From assembly GCA_041739345.1 (NCBI GenBank), contig JBGSNZ010000027.1, positions 62,001-126,000 of the forward strand: a DNA stretch of 64,000 nt. Direction: 5' to 3'. The notes below the pieces were generated by a model, which searched no databases, was not told the origin of the DNA, and saw only the letters and a list, made by a program, of their open reading frames with translations. Positions 8,704-16,425 of this stretch are shown piece by piece. Made by a program: the position numbers and the translations under genes. The stretch comes from DIGJ01 sp041739345 (GTDB lineage Bacteria; Bacillota; Clostridia; Lachnospirales; Lachnospiraceae). Position 1 is the stretch's first letter. Every line of letters begins with the position of its first letter.

Positions 8704-9627
8704 ATGAATACAGGAGTTGTTTTAGTAGCTGCAAATATGCAATCAAAAGAAAAAGGATTTGTACCTTTGATGGAGGTTGGGTCTATAACCGTAGTTGAGC
8801 GTGTGGTTGCAACTTTCCATCAGGCGGGAATTAACAAGATTGTATTAGTAACGGGAGAATATGCACAGGAAGTAGAAAAGCAAGTGCCACATATGGGTGT
8901 GATTTGCCTTCGTGACGAAAATTTTGAAAAGTCTGATATGCTTCATACAGCACAAATTGGTTTTTCATACTTGGAGACTATTTGTGATCGTATTGCTTTT
9001 TGCCCTGTTGATGTACCAATGTTTACAGTAGAAACAGTAAAAAAGCTTATGAATAGTAATGAATTGATAATTTGCCCATCCTATCAAGGAAGGGGAGGGC
9101 ATCCGCTAGTTATAGATGCCTCAATTGTTCCATATATTCTGAAATATGAGGGGGAAGGCGGTATTGAAGCTGCGATTCGAACCAGTGACATGGAGAAGAA
9201 ATGGCTGGAAGTAGAAGATGAGGGGACATTACTTGATATAACTAAAAAACCCGTCTCTTCAAAATTAATTGAGGCTCATAAGTTACAGATGCTACACCCA
9301 TCTCTTAAAATTTCAATTGCGAAAGAGCAAAACTTCTTTGGTCCAGGCACCGATCAACTACTTGATTTAATTGAACATACAGGATCCGTTCGTAATGCCT
9401 GCCAGCTTATGCATATTTCCTATAGTAAAGGGTGGAAAATGATACGCTTAATGGAAGAACAATGGGGACATCCGATTGTAGAGCGAAAACAGGGTGGAGT
9501 GACCGGCGGAAGCTCCTATTTGACAGAAGAAGGAAAAGATTTGATACAACGTTATAAATCCTTTCAAACTGAAATTATAGATCAAGCAAATATAATATTT
9601 AATAAGTATTTTTCGGATCATAAATAA
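8704..9627 (+). CDS. MobA-like nucleotidyltransferase domain fused to a ModE-type DNA-binding domain
   Basis: 307 residues. Residues 1 to about 195 resemble the MobA/MocA NTP-transferase fold (VERVVATFHQAGINKIVLVTG, CPVDVPMF, GRGGHPLVID). The usual N-terminal LAAGxSxRMG loop is instead LVAANMQSKEKG, so the nucleotide-binding signature is degraded. Residues from about 213 match the ModE winged HTH: LLDLIEHTGSVRNAC, SYSKGWKMIRLME, then ERKQGGVTGGSSYLTEEG. ModE proteins control molybdate transport genes, and modABC follows at once. I infer a regulator whose transferase domain may sense a molybdenum-cofactor-related ligand. GGAGGAG lies just before the ATG. No promoter is evident between it and the preceding hairpin. 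Confidence 0.85.
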   Translation: MNTGVVLVAANMQSKEKGFVPLMEVGSITVVERVVATFHQAGINKIVLVTGEYAQEVEKQVPHMGVICLRDENFEKSDMLHTAQIGFSYLETICDRIAFCPVDVPMFTVETVKKLMNSNELIICPSYQGRGGHPLVIDASIVPYILKYEGEGGIEAAIRTSDMEKKWLEVEDEGTLLDITKKPVSSKLIEAHKLQMLHPSLKISIAKEQNFFGPGTDQLLDLIEHTGSVRNACQLMHISYSKGWKMIRLMEEQWGHPIVERKQGGVTGGSSYLTEEGKDLIQRYKSFQTEIIDQANIIFNKYFSDHK

Positions 9628-9635
9628 GTTAACTG

Positions 9636-9676
9636 AAATTGCTATTGCTAAAACTTTTTTTGCAGTAGCAAATTTT
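9636..9676 (+). terminator. Hairpin after the mod regulator
   Basis: TTGCTATTGC (9639-9648) pairs with GCAGTAGCAA (9662-9671) with one wobble. The following T tract is short, so termination may be weak. Confidence 0.5.
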
Positions 9677-9720
9677 ATTATACATCGACTTGTATTTAAA
9701 TACAAGTCGATGTATAATAA
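9675..9720. promoter_or_regulatory. 46-bp perfect palindrome containing the modA promoter; candidate ModE-type operator
   Basis: Every base from 9675 to 9720 pairs with its mirror partner around the centre 9697/9698 (core TGTATTTAAATACA, arms reading CATCGACT and AGTCGATG). Inside it lie TTGTAT (9690-9695) and TATAAT (9713-9718) with a 17-bp spacer, which would start transcription toward modA. Because of the symmetry the same promoter also exists on the minus strand (TTGTAT at 9705-9700, TATAAT at 9682-9677). Position and the ModE-like neighbour suggest a molybdate-responsive operator; that is inference. Confidence 0.7.
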
Positions 9721-9748
9721 TTGTTATAAAATAAAAGGAGAGTATACT

Positions 9749-10585
9749 ATGAAGAGAAAAAATTTATTAACAATGTTTAGTTTTGTTCTACTTGTAGCAA
9801 TCATGTTAACTGCATGCAAAAGTAAAGATGCAAAGACGACTCAATCATCGGATGCGCAGGCGGAAACTGAGGCAACTGCTACAGCAGAGCCAGTGACCAT
9901 TTTAATTGCAGCAGCTTCAAGCCTTGAATATTCTTATACCGAGGAACTTATTCCGATGTTTCAAGAAAAATATCCAAACATTACAGTGGAAGGCACTTAT
10001 GACAGCTCAGGAAAATTGCAGACACAGATTGAAGAGGGAATGGACGCGGATATTTTTATGTCAGCAGCAAAAAAACAGATGACTGCATTAACAGATGAAA
10101 GTTTAATTGATAGTGATTCTGTTGTGGATTTATTAGAAAACAAAATTGTATTAATAACTGGAAAAGAAAACAAAGATTCTTTGGCTGTTTTTGAAGATAT
10201 TGCGAAAGTCAAGACAATAGCAATAGGTGATCCAGAAAGTGTTCCAGCTGGTCAATATGCAAAAGAAGCATTGACAAGTCTTGGTTTATGGGATACCGTA
10301 GGAGCTAAAGCAAGCCTTGGAACCAATGTAACAGAAGTGCTTAACTGGGTTACAGCTGGAAGTGCAGACGCAGGAGTTGTATATGCAACGGATGCAGCAA
10401 CAACTCAAGATGTTACTGTAATAGCAGAAGCGCCAGAAGGAGCATTAGCACAACCAGTTCTATATCCAATTGGTATTCTTACCAATTCAACCAAGAAGGA
10501 TGCAGCCAAACTTTTTGCAGAATTTCTTCAGTCAGATGAAGCACTGGCTGTATTCGAAAAATATGGGTTTACTATAAATAAATAG
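9749..10585 (+). CDS. modA: Molybdate ABC transporter substrate-binding lipoprotein
   Basis: Extracytoplasmic binding protein, 278 residues. The signal peptide ends in the lipobox LTAC near residue 22, so the protein is a membrane-anchored lipoprotein, followed by a Ser/Thr/Ala/Glu-rich linker. Family features include the opening ILIAAASSLEYSY, the stretch GTYDSSGKLQTQIEEGMDADIF and GDPESVPAGQYAKEAL, typical of ModA type 2 periplasmic proteins. The start ATG at 9749 has AAAGGAG upstream; an in-frame ATG at 9710 lies in the operator palindrome. Tungstate cannot be excluded as ligand. Confidence 0.94.
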   Translation: MKRKNLLTMFSFVLLVAIMLTACKSKDAKTTQSSDAQAETEATATAEPVTILIAAASSLEYSYTEELIPMFQEKYPNITVEGTYDSSGKLQTQIEEGMDADIFMSAAKKQMTALTDESLIDSDSVVDLLENKIVLITGKENKDSLAVFEDIAKVKTIAIGDPESVPAGQYAKEALTSLGLWDTVGAKASLGTNVTEVLNWVTAGSADAGVVYATDAATTQDVTVIAEAPEGALAQPVLYPIGILTNSTKKDAAKLFAEFLQSDEALAVFEKYGFTINK

Positions 10586-10602
10586 CGAATCGAGGACGGA
10601 AA

Positions 10603-11271
10603 GTGGATATATCACCAATACTAATATCAATGAAAACGGCTACGCTGTCAATTATTATTACCTTTTTTCTGGGAATTTTAGCAGCAAAGTTCGTTGTAAA
10701 TATCAAACGAGAAGGTTTAAAAAGTATACTGGATGGGTTACTTACCATGCCGTTGGTTTTACCGCCAACAGTAGCTGGATTCTTCTTATTATACCTCTTT
10801 GGTGTGAAAAGGCCGATTGGACGATTTTTTGTTGAATATTTCAGTGTAAAAATTGCCTTTTCCTGGGGAGCAACGGTATTAGCAGCGGTGGTAATCTCTT
10901 TCCCACTTATGTATCGATCCGCGAGAGCGGCATTTGAGCAGGTGGATGAAAATATATTAGCAGCAGCAAGAACCTTAGGGATATCAGAATGGAATATCTT
11001 TTGGAAAATTCAACTTCCAAATGCCCTTCCTGGTGTTGCATCCGGTGGAATCCTGGCTTTTTCAAGAGGCCTTGGGGAATTTGGAGCAACGGCAATGATT
11101 GCAGGAAATATGGCGGGAAAAACTAGAACGCTTCCACTTGCTGTATATTCAGCAGTAGCTTCTGGTGATATGGAAACAGCATATTCGTATGTATGGATTA
11201 TTGTTGGAATCTCTTTTACGGTAGTTGTCCTTATGAATTATTTCGCAGCGAAAGAACGAAAGAAGAGGTAA
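10603..11271 (+). CDS. modB: Molybdate ABC transporter permease
   Basis: Inner-membrane permease, 222 residues with five to six hydrophobic segments. The EAA-type loop that docks the ATPase reads AARTLGISEWNIFWKIQLP near residues 126-144. LPPTVAGFFLLYLFG is typical of ModB. Translation starts at GTG 10603, seven nt after GAGG. It sits 17 nt after modA and a few nt before modC. Confidence 0.94.
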   Translation: MDISPILISMKTATLSIIITFFLGILAAKFVVNIKREGLKSILDGLLTMPLVLPPTVAGFFLLYLFGVKRPIGRFFVEYFSVKIAFSWGATVLAAVVISFPLMYRSARAAFEQVDENILAAARTLGISEWNIFWKIQLPNALPGVASGGILAFSRGLGEFGATAMIAGNMAGKTRTLPLAVYSAVASGDMETAYSYVWIIVGISFTVVVLMNYFAAKERKKR

Positions 11272-11277
11272 GCCTTG

Positions 11278-12321
11278 ATGGGACTAACAGTTGATATAAA
11301 AAAACAATTGAAAGAATTTAATTTGGATGTTATTTTTGAAGCACCGATTGGCTGCATGGGAATATTAGGAGCTTCTGGTTGCGGAAAGAGCATGACACTA
11401 AAGGCAATTGCAGGAATTATTACACCAGATTCCGGAAAAATAATTCATAATGAGACTACATTTTTTAATCATGTTAAGAAGATAGATCAAAAACCACAAA
11501 ATCGAAAGGTTGGTTTTTTATTTCAAAATTATGCCTTATTTCCGAATATGACAGTGGAAGAGAATATATATGCTGGACTTTTGAAAAAGACGCCTGAGCA
11601 TACAAAACAGGTAAAAGATGCCGTCGAGCGATTTCATTTGTGGGGTTTAGAAAAAAGATATCCTAAGATGTTATCCGGTGGACAACAACAGAGGGTAGCA
11701 CTAGCAAGAATATTAGTGTGTGATCCCGAAATACTTCTTTTGGATGAACCTTTTTCAGCATTGGATGCTTATTTAAAAGAAGAACTACAGCTTGAGCTGA
11801 GGGAGCTATTAAAAGGATTTAAGGGAAGTGCTATTTTAGTTACCCATGATAGAGATGAAGCTTATAAATTATGTGACAATCTTATGGTGATGGAGAATGG
11901 AACTGTGATATCACAAGGCAATACGAAACAAATGTTTACTTGCCCAACGAACTATCAAACAGCTAGACTTACCGGCTGTAAAAATATATCAAAAGCGGTA
12001 AAATTAGGTGAACATAAGGTGAAAGCAACCGATTGGAAGCTGGAACTTACTATTTCAAAGTCGGTACCAGATGATATACAATATGTGGGAGTCCGTGCAC
12101 ATGATTTTAGTCCTGTTTTAGAAAAGTCAGAAGAAATGCAAAATTTATTTGAGATTTTACATCCTGAGATTGTGTATGCACCTTTTGAAGAAAACCTCAT
12201 TTTTGAAGCTCCAAGTGGAGCACATATTTGGTGGAAAATCGGTAGAGAGCAAAAGGGTATGCAAAGCGACGTGCCAAAGTATCTACGCGTTGATCCTAAA
12301 AATATTATGATTTTATATTAG
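11278..12321 (+). CDS. modC: Molybdate ABC transporter ATP-binding protein
   Basis: Cytosolic ATPase, 347 residues. Walker A GASGCGKSMT, signature LSGGQQQRVALAR, Walker B ILLLDEPFSALD and the H-loop LVTHDRDEA are all intact in the first ~210 residues. The C-terminal ~110 residues fit the Mop/TOBE oxyanion domain found in ModC, though I read this mainly from position and length. The ATG at 11278 is preferred (AGAGG 9 nt upstream); a TTG one codon earlier (11275) is possible. A bidirectional terminator ends the operon. Confidence 0.93.
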   Translation: MGLTVDIKKQLKEFNLDVIFEAPIGCMGILGASGCGKSMTLKAIAGIITPDSGKIIHNETTFFNHVKKIDQKPQNRKVGFLFQNYALFPNMTVEENIYAGLLKKTPEHTKQVKDAVERFHLWGLEKRYPKMLSGGQQQRVALARILVCDPEILLLDEPFSALDAYLKEELQLELRELLKGFKGSAILVTHDRDEAYKLCDNLMVMENGTVISQGNTKQMFTCPTNYQTARLTGCKNISKAVKLGEHKVKATDWKLELTISKSVPDDIQYVGVRAHDFSPVLEKSEEMQNLFEILHPEIVYAPFEENLIFEAPSGAHIWWKIGREQKGMQSDVPKYLRVDPKNIMILY

Positions 12322-12338
12322 CAGTAACACAACATTTA

Positions 12339-12374
12339 AGAGTGTTTTCTGGAAACAGAGCACTCTATTTTTTG
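12339..12374. terminator. Shared terminator between modC and the convergent crp-like gene
   Basis: AGAGTG (12339-12344) pairs with CACTCT (12361-12366), with a small inner TTTC/GAAA stem. A T run follows on the plus strand. Confidence 0.65.
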
Positions 12375-12381
12375 CGTGTAG

Positions 12382-13041
12382 CTACAGACAATCTTTTGCT
12401 TTTTGCCACAGGGCGTTGGAATCAATAATTTTATATCGGGTGCGAGAGCATTTTTGTAAAATTCTATGTTCGCAAAGCAGGGCCATACTCCGTAAAAGGT
12501 GGCGATAACTTGTACCTAAAAGTTCAGCTATTTCCGTTAGGTTTTCTTGGAAGTAACCATTTTCGTTTGTCGCTTCAATATAGGCACATAAGCGATTTTC
12601 GATCGTATAGAGCATATTAGTAGCATTACGCTTTGAACTTATCATAAACTTCTCTGTAATGGTTTCAGAGGTACATTTTAAAAAGGTTAGGTTTTGATCC
12701 AATGCTAGCTTACATAGTTTCATTGGAATGCCAATGCAGTATACGGGAGTAATCGCAGTAGCAGTAGCTGTGCCAATGTTATCAAGCATCAGCTCAACAT
12801 CACCAAGTACGGTACCCGGATAGTAAAAGCTCAATAGTAAAGTTTTCCCATTTGCCTCGGTAATACAAACCTTTACCTTTCCTACAATTAGAAATAGAAG
12901 ATAAGAAAATGCTTCACCTTCTTTGCATAGAAGTTCACCTTTTTGATAAGATAGAAGGATGGCTTCTTTTTTTAATGCATCAGGGATATGATACAAGTTT
13001 AGTTTTTCTAATTGTTTCTCTGTTAAATTATCCAGCTTCAA
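12382..13041 (-). CDS. Crp/Fnr family transcriptional regulator
   Basis: 219 residues. An N-terminal cyclic-nucleotide-binding-like beta-barrel (about 15-125; GELLCKEGEAFSYLLFLIVGKVKV, FYYPGTVLGDVELML) is followed by a dimer helix and a C-terminal winged HTH (NLTEIAELLGTSYRHLLRSM near 170-189). No four-cysteine Fe-S signature of Fnr is present; ligand unknown. AGGAGG precedes the ATG on the minus strand. It diverges from the two small DMT transporters, and a dyad that it may bind lies between them. Confidence 0.88.
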   Translation of the reverse strand: MKLDNLTEKQLEKLNLYHIPDALKKEAILLSYQKGELLCKEGEAFSYLLFLIVGKVKVCITEANGKTLLLSFYYPGTVLGDVELMLDNIGTATATAITPVYCIGIPMKLCKLALDQNLTFLKCTSETITEKFMISSKRNATNMLYTIENRLCAYIEATNENGYFQENLTEIAELLGTSYRHLLRSMALLCEHRILQKCSRTRYKIIDSNALWQKAKDCL

Positions 13042-13096
13042 AGAAAAGCCTCCTTTCGTTATGATTATAGTGTACCATAATAATTTTCAACTTAAC

Positions 13097-13139
13097 ATGA
13101 CATAAGTCATATCTGTAAGGAAAGTAGATTTAGTATGCT
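13097..13139 (+). promoter_or_regulatory. Crp/Fnr-type dyad with promoter for the DMT pair
   Basis: ATGAC-ATAA-GTCAT (13097-13110) is a perfect dyad of the Crp/Fnr size. A TATGCT -10 element lies at 13134-13139 without a good -35. With a start near 13145 the dyad is centred at about -42, where class II activators of this family bind. Confidence 0.55.
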
Positions 13140-13163
13140 TAAATAAACGAAAGGAGGGATGAT

Positions 13164-13586
13164 ATGTATTATTTGTTAGCAATTCTATGTGGCATGTTTA
13201 TAGCTTCTATGATTGCAATTAATGGAAATCTTACTTCTTGGTGTGGGGTGTATGTAGCAACGGTACTTATCCATCTTATCGGATTAGTGCCACTTAGCAT
13301 TGTTGTAAAGGTAAAGCATGTAAAATTGAGAACCTCAAAGGAGATTCCTTTTTACTATTTTTTAGGTGGTGCTATTGGCGTTGGAACGACGGTGTTTAAT
13401 AATATAGCATTTGGAACTATAAGTATTTCTGCGATATTAGCACTAGGTTTATTGGGACAGAGTACTACGTCTATTTTAATAGATCAATTTGGATGGTTTG
13501 GAATGGAGAGACGACCATTTAATAAAAAGAAGATAATCGGACTTATATTTGTACTCTTTGGAATTCTATTATTAATTACACTTTAG
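13164..13586 (+). CDS. Small DMT-superfamily transporter, DUF606/YdcZ type (first of a pair)
   Basis: 140 residues with about five hydrophobic helices and no other domain: a half-size member of the drug/metabolite transporter superfamily. The N-terminus MYYLLAILCGMFIASMIAINGNL and the segment GGAIGVGTTVFNNIAF resemble DUF606/YdcZ. Half-size proteins often pair as heterodimers of opposite topology, and a second copy follows 12 nt later. GGAGGG precedes the ATG. Substrate unknown; probably controlled by the divergent Crp-like protein. Confidence 0.82.
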   Translation: MYYLLAILCGMFIASMIAINGNLTSWCGVYVATVLIHLIGLVPLSIVVKVKHVKLRTSKEIPFYYFLGGAIGVGTTVFNNIAFGTISISAILALGLLGQSTTSILIDQFGWFGMERRPFNKKKIIGLIFVLFGILLLITL

Positions 13587-13598
13587 GAGGTTGTAACT

Positions 13599-14057
13599 AT
13601 GATTGTTGCTATTATCGTATCTTTGCTAGCAGGATGTGCAATTGTGCTGTCACGAACGGTAAATGCTAAACTTGCATTGGAAACAAGTCTAATCACAAGT
13701 ACTTTTTATAATTTTTTGATTGGATTTGTTGTTTCTTTAATGGCTCTTCTCTTACTTGGAAGGAAAGAACTTAATTTACTTCCTGTCTCAATATCAACAA
13801 AAGGCTGGATTTATATAGGTGGAATTGTTGGAATATTGGTCGTTCTTATTTTAAACTATACGGTAACAAATATTCCTGCATTTTATATGACATTACTTAT
13901 TTTTACCGGTCAATTATTTACTGGTATTATATTAGATGTATTGATATCACATTCATTTTCAGCAAAACAGATGCTAGGAGGAGCGTTTGTTGCATTCGGT
14001 CTTTCTGTAAACCTATACATTGATCGGAGAGAATCACAAAAAATGAAAAAGAGGTAG
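13599..14057 (+). CDS. Small DMT-superfamily transporter, DUF606/YdcZ type (second of a pair)
   Basis: 152 residues, about five membrane helices, starting MIVAIIVSLLAGCAIVLSR. The stretch YIGGIVGILVVLILNYTV parallels the GGAIGVGTTVF segment of the upstream protein. AGGAGG lies 8 nt before the ATG. The basic tail (DRRESQKMKKR) suggests the C-terminus faces the cytoplasm. Co-transcribed with the preceding gene and likely its heterodimer partner. Confidence 0.82.
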   Translation: MIVAIIVSLLAGCAIVLSRTVNAKLALETSLITSTFYNFLIGFVVSLMALLLLGRKELNLLPVSISTKGWIYIGGIVGILVVLILNYTVTNIPAFYMTLLIFTGQLFTGIILDVLISHSFSAKQMLGGAFVAFGLSVNLYIDRRESQKMKKR

Positions 14058-14109
14058 TTTGGTTCCTTGACACACAGAAAAATTGTATTATTATAATAGG
14101 AAGAAAGAG

Positions 14110-14142
14110 TTTGAGTGACGCTAATGCGGTAGAAATGAGGAG
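14110..14142 (+). repeat. Degenerate copy of the TTTGAGT / GCCGCTAAAGCGGC element
   Basis: TTTGAGTGACGCTAATGCGG followed by TAGAAATGAGGAG matches the cleaner copies at 24617 and 39878-39977. As in the others, the element ends in the ribosome-binding site of the next gene. Confidence 0.5.
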
Positions 14143-14146
14143 TAAA

Positions 14147-15745
14147 ATGTTAGATTATCTTATTAAACATGGAACAATTGTGGATGGAACAGGGAAACGT
14201 GCATTTATTGGTGATATCGGAATCCTTAATGGAAAAATTGCATGCCTTGCTAGTTTGATCAAGGATAAAGCAAAAAATGTGATTGATGCAACTGGTAAAT
14301 GTGTAACACCGGGATTTATTGATATACATCGACATGCCGATGCCAATGTATTTTTACCAGAATTCGGAGAATTGGAAATACGCCAGGGCCTGACAACCAT
14401 CATAAATGGTAATTGTGGACTTAGTATTATCCCTTGCCCACAAGAACATAAGGCAGAGATATTTGATTTTTTGAAAGCGATTATTGGAGAAGTAAAATGC
14501 AGGGAAGAATTTGAGGATTATGCGTCCTACATGAAGGTGCTTAGAACACAGAAGATTCCTGTTAATGTCGGAATGCTTCTCGGAGACGGAACCGTAAGAG
14601 CTGCTGTAAAGGGTTATGCGACTGGAAAACTGACAAAAGAAGAATTAGAAGAAGCAAGAGAGTACATTCGAAGATCCCTTAAAGAAGGTGCAATGGGAGT
14701 TAGCCTTGGTATTGTCTATGCACCAGAATACAACTATGATTTAGACGATTTTGTTGAAGTATTGCAACCGATGAAAGATTATAAAGTTCCTTTGGTCACA
14801 CATATCCGTGGGGAAGGTGATATCTTCAAAGAATCCGTGGAAGAAGTGATTGAGATTGCAAGAAGGCTTGGCGTACCACTACATATCAGTCATTTAAAAT
14901 GTATTGGAAAGAGAAACTGGGGACATGGCGTCGATACCGTACTCTCTTTAATCAATGAAGCTCGAAAGGAAGGAATGGACGTAACTTGTGATGTTTATCC
15001 ATATACAGCTGGATCTACCCAGTTGATACAAGTGTTACCTCTGGATTATTTGGAGGGTGGATTTACAGAAATCGTGAAGCGACTTCAAGATGTGGAAAAG
15101 AGAAAAGAACTGACGCAGCGATTAAAAACACCATCCGATTCGTTTGAGAATCTTGTATCTTCGATTGGATGGGGAAATATTCGCGTTACAACCGTTCAAA
15201 CCGAAAAGAATATGCAATATATAGGTAAGTCAATTGAAGAGATTGCCAAACTTTTAAACAAGGATCCTTACGATTGCGCTTATGATATGTTAATCGAAGA
15301 AAATTGTAACATTGCGATGGTTGATTTTATTACATCCGAAGAAGATATACAAAAAATATTAAAATACCCATATACCAATGTTATTTCTGATACCGTATAT
15401 CCAACCGGAGGAGTTCCCCACCCAAGAATGTATGGAACCTTTCCTCGTATTATCGAAAAATATGTTTGCAAAGAAAAAGTACTTACCATAGAAGAAGCCG
15501 TTTATAAAATGACCGCACTTCCAGCCACTCTTTACCAGATAAACCAAAAGGGAATACTAAAAGAAGGAATGGACGCAGATATCCTAATCTTCGATTTAGA
15601 TAAAGTGGCCACAAATGCAACCTACGACAATCCAAGATGTTTAGCTACCGGCTTTTCTCATATCTTCGTAAACGGAATACTAGCCGTAAAAGACGATGTA
15701 TATTTAGCTACAAAAACAGGAAAAATATTAGATTCATTAAAATAA
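14147..15745 (+). CDS. N-acyl-D-amino-acid deacylase / D-aminoacylase family amidohydrolase
   Basis: 532 residues. Metal-dependent hydrolase of the amidohydrolase superfamily. The N-terminal beta-sandwich strand LIKHGTIVDGTG and the metal-binding block GFIDIHRHAD near residues 55-64 are clear. Further hits are MGVSLGIVYAPEY, VTHIRGEGD, HISHLKC and the late GGVPHPRMYGTFPR, all typical of the D-aminoacylase group, followed by GILKEGMDADILIFD. Likely cytosolic release of D-amino acids from N-acyl derivatives; true substrate unknown. The ATG at 14147 follows GAGGAG; an in-frame TTG at 14111 lies in the repeated element. Confidence 0.88.
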   Translation: MLDYLIKHGTIVDGTGKRAFIGDIGILNGKIACLASLIKDKAKNVIDATGKCVTPGFIDIHRHADANVFLPEFGELEIRQGLTTIINGNCGLSIIPCPQEHKAEIFDFLKAIIGEVKCREEFEDYASYMKVLRTQKIPVNVGMLLGDGTVRAAVKGYATGKLTKEELEEAREYIRRSLKEGAMGVSLGIVYAPEYNYDLDDFVEVLQPMKDYKVPLVTHIRGEGDIFKESVEEVIEIARRLGVPLHISHLKCIGKRNWGHGVDTVLSLINEARKEGMDVTCDVYPYTAGSTQLIQVLPLDYLEGGFTEIVKRLQDVEKRKELTQRLKTPSDSFENLVSSIGWGNIRVTTVQTEKNMQYIGKSIEEIAKLLNKDPYDCAYDMLIEENCNIAMVDFITSEEDIQKILKYPYTNVISDTVYPTGGVPHPRMYGTFPRIIEKYVCKEKVLTIEEAVYKMTALPATLYQINQKGILKEGMDADILIFDLDKVATNATYDNPRCLATGFSHIFVNGILAVKDDVYLATKTGKILDSLK

Positions 15746-15779
15746 GTATTTGATAGGTTTCATTCAAAAAACTTGAAAT

Positions 15780-15848
15780 CTGGATGATAGGAACGGAATG
15801 CCTTATGCGACTGGCTTTGCACCACGCCTTTCCGTTCCTGTCATCCAG
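15780..15848. repeat. Long hairpin element (19-bp stem, 31-nt loop)
   Basis: CTGGATGATAGGAACGGAA (15780-15798) pairs with TTCCGTTCCTGTCATCCAG (15830-15848), with a single G-U pair. It is more GC-rich than its surroundings. It lies 34 nt after the deacylase stop with no immediate T run, so it is not a standard terminator. It may be a mobile hairpin of the REP/MITE kind or a structured RNA. Confidence 0.6.
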
Positions 15849-15891
15849 CACACCGCCTTTTTGACTACCCACACTCACTTTCACAAGAATA

Positions 15892-15925
15892 CATTGCCCG
15901 TCTGCTGATTTTGTACTATAATAAA
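15892..15925 (+). promoter_or_regulatory. Sigma-A type promoter for the YvyF-like gene
   Basis: TTGCCC and TATAAT are separated by 17 bp, with the -10 element about 40 nt before the start codon at 15959. Confidence 0.45.
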
Positions 15926-15958
15926 AGTACATATAGTCGAGAAAAATTGGAGGATAAA

Positions 15959-16414
15959 ATGGGTGATGTATTAAAAGAGATTTTTAAGCCAACCAATTGC
16001 AGAAAATGCAAAGAGCGATATGTATATAAAGCTTTTGGAGAATATGAATGCCCAAAGTGCGGCTACATTGAACTGGATGAGTATGGAAAAATTAGAAAAT
16101 ATTTAGAAGAAAATGGTCCCCAACCGGCTATTAATATCTCAATGACTACAAAGATTCCAGTATCCGTTATCGACCAGTACTTAAGGGAAGGAAGACTTGA
16201 GATTCCAGAAGATTCTGAGATTTTTATAAAATGCGAAATCTGTGAAACTGCGATTCGTTATGGTAGATATTGTCCTTCCTGCGCTGCAAATTTATCAAAA
16301 CAGTTTATGAGTGTTTTAATGCCATCCGAAGTAGGTGAAGTACCTAAAAAGATGAAGGGTAAGATGCGCTTTTTGGATAGTGAGAAATCAGCAAAAATCA
16401 GTACGCGTAAATGA
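15959..16414 (+). CDS. Flagellar-operon-type zinc protein (YvyF-like)
   Basis: 151 residues. An N-terminal zinc ribbon (CRKC near residue 13 and CPKC near 32) and a second C-terminal CxxC pair (CEICETAIRYGRYCPSC) flank a winged-helix-like centre. This layout matches the TIGR03826/YvyF group found next to flgM in Bacillus flagellar operons. TGGAGGA precedes the ATG at 15959. No flgM, flgN or hook genes follow here, so the link to flagella is by homology only. The stop overlaps the region of the next start. Confidence 0.75.
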   Translation: MGDVLKEIFKPTNCRKCKERYVYKAFGEYECPKCGYIELDEYGKIRKYLEENGPQPAINISMTTKIPVSVIDQYLREGRLEIPEDSEIFIKCEICETAIRYGRYCPSCAANLSKQFMSVLMPSEVGEVPKKMKGKMRFLDSEKSAKISTRK

Positions 16415-16425
16415 GGTTGAGTTCC

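Noticed and set aside
9448..9705. Minus-strand frame that the reverse palindrome promoter could transcribe
   Set aside because: It is antisense to the regulator gene and has no credible ribosome-binding site; any transcript would more likely be regulatory RNA than message.
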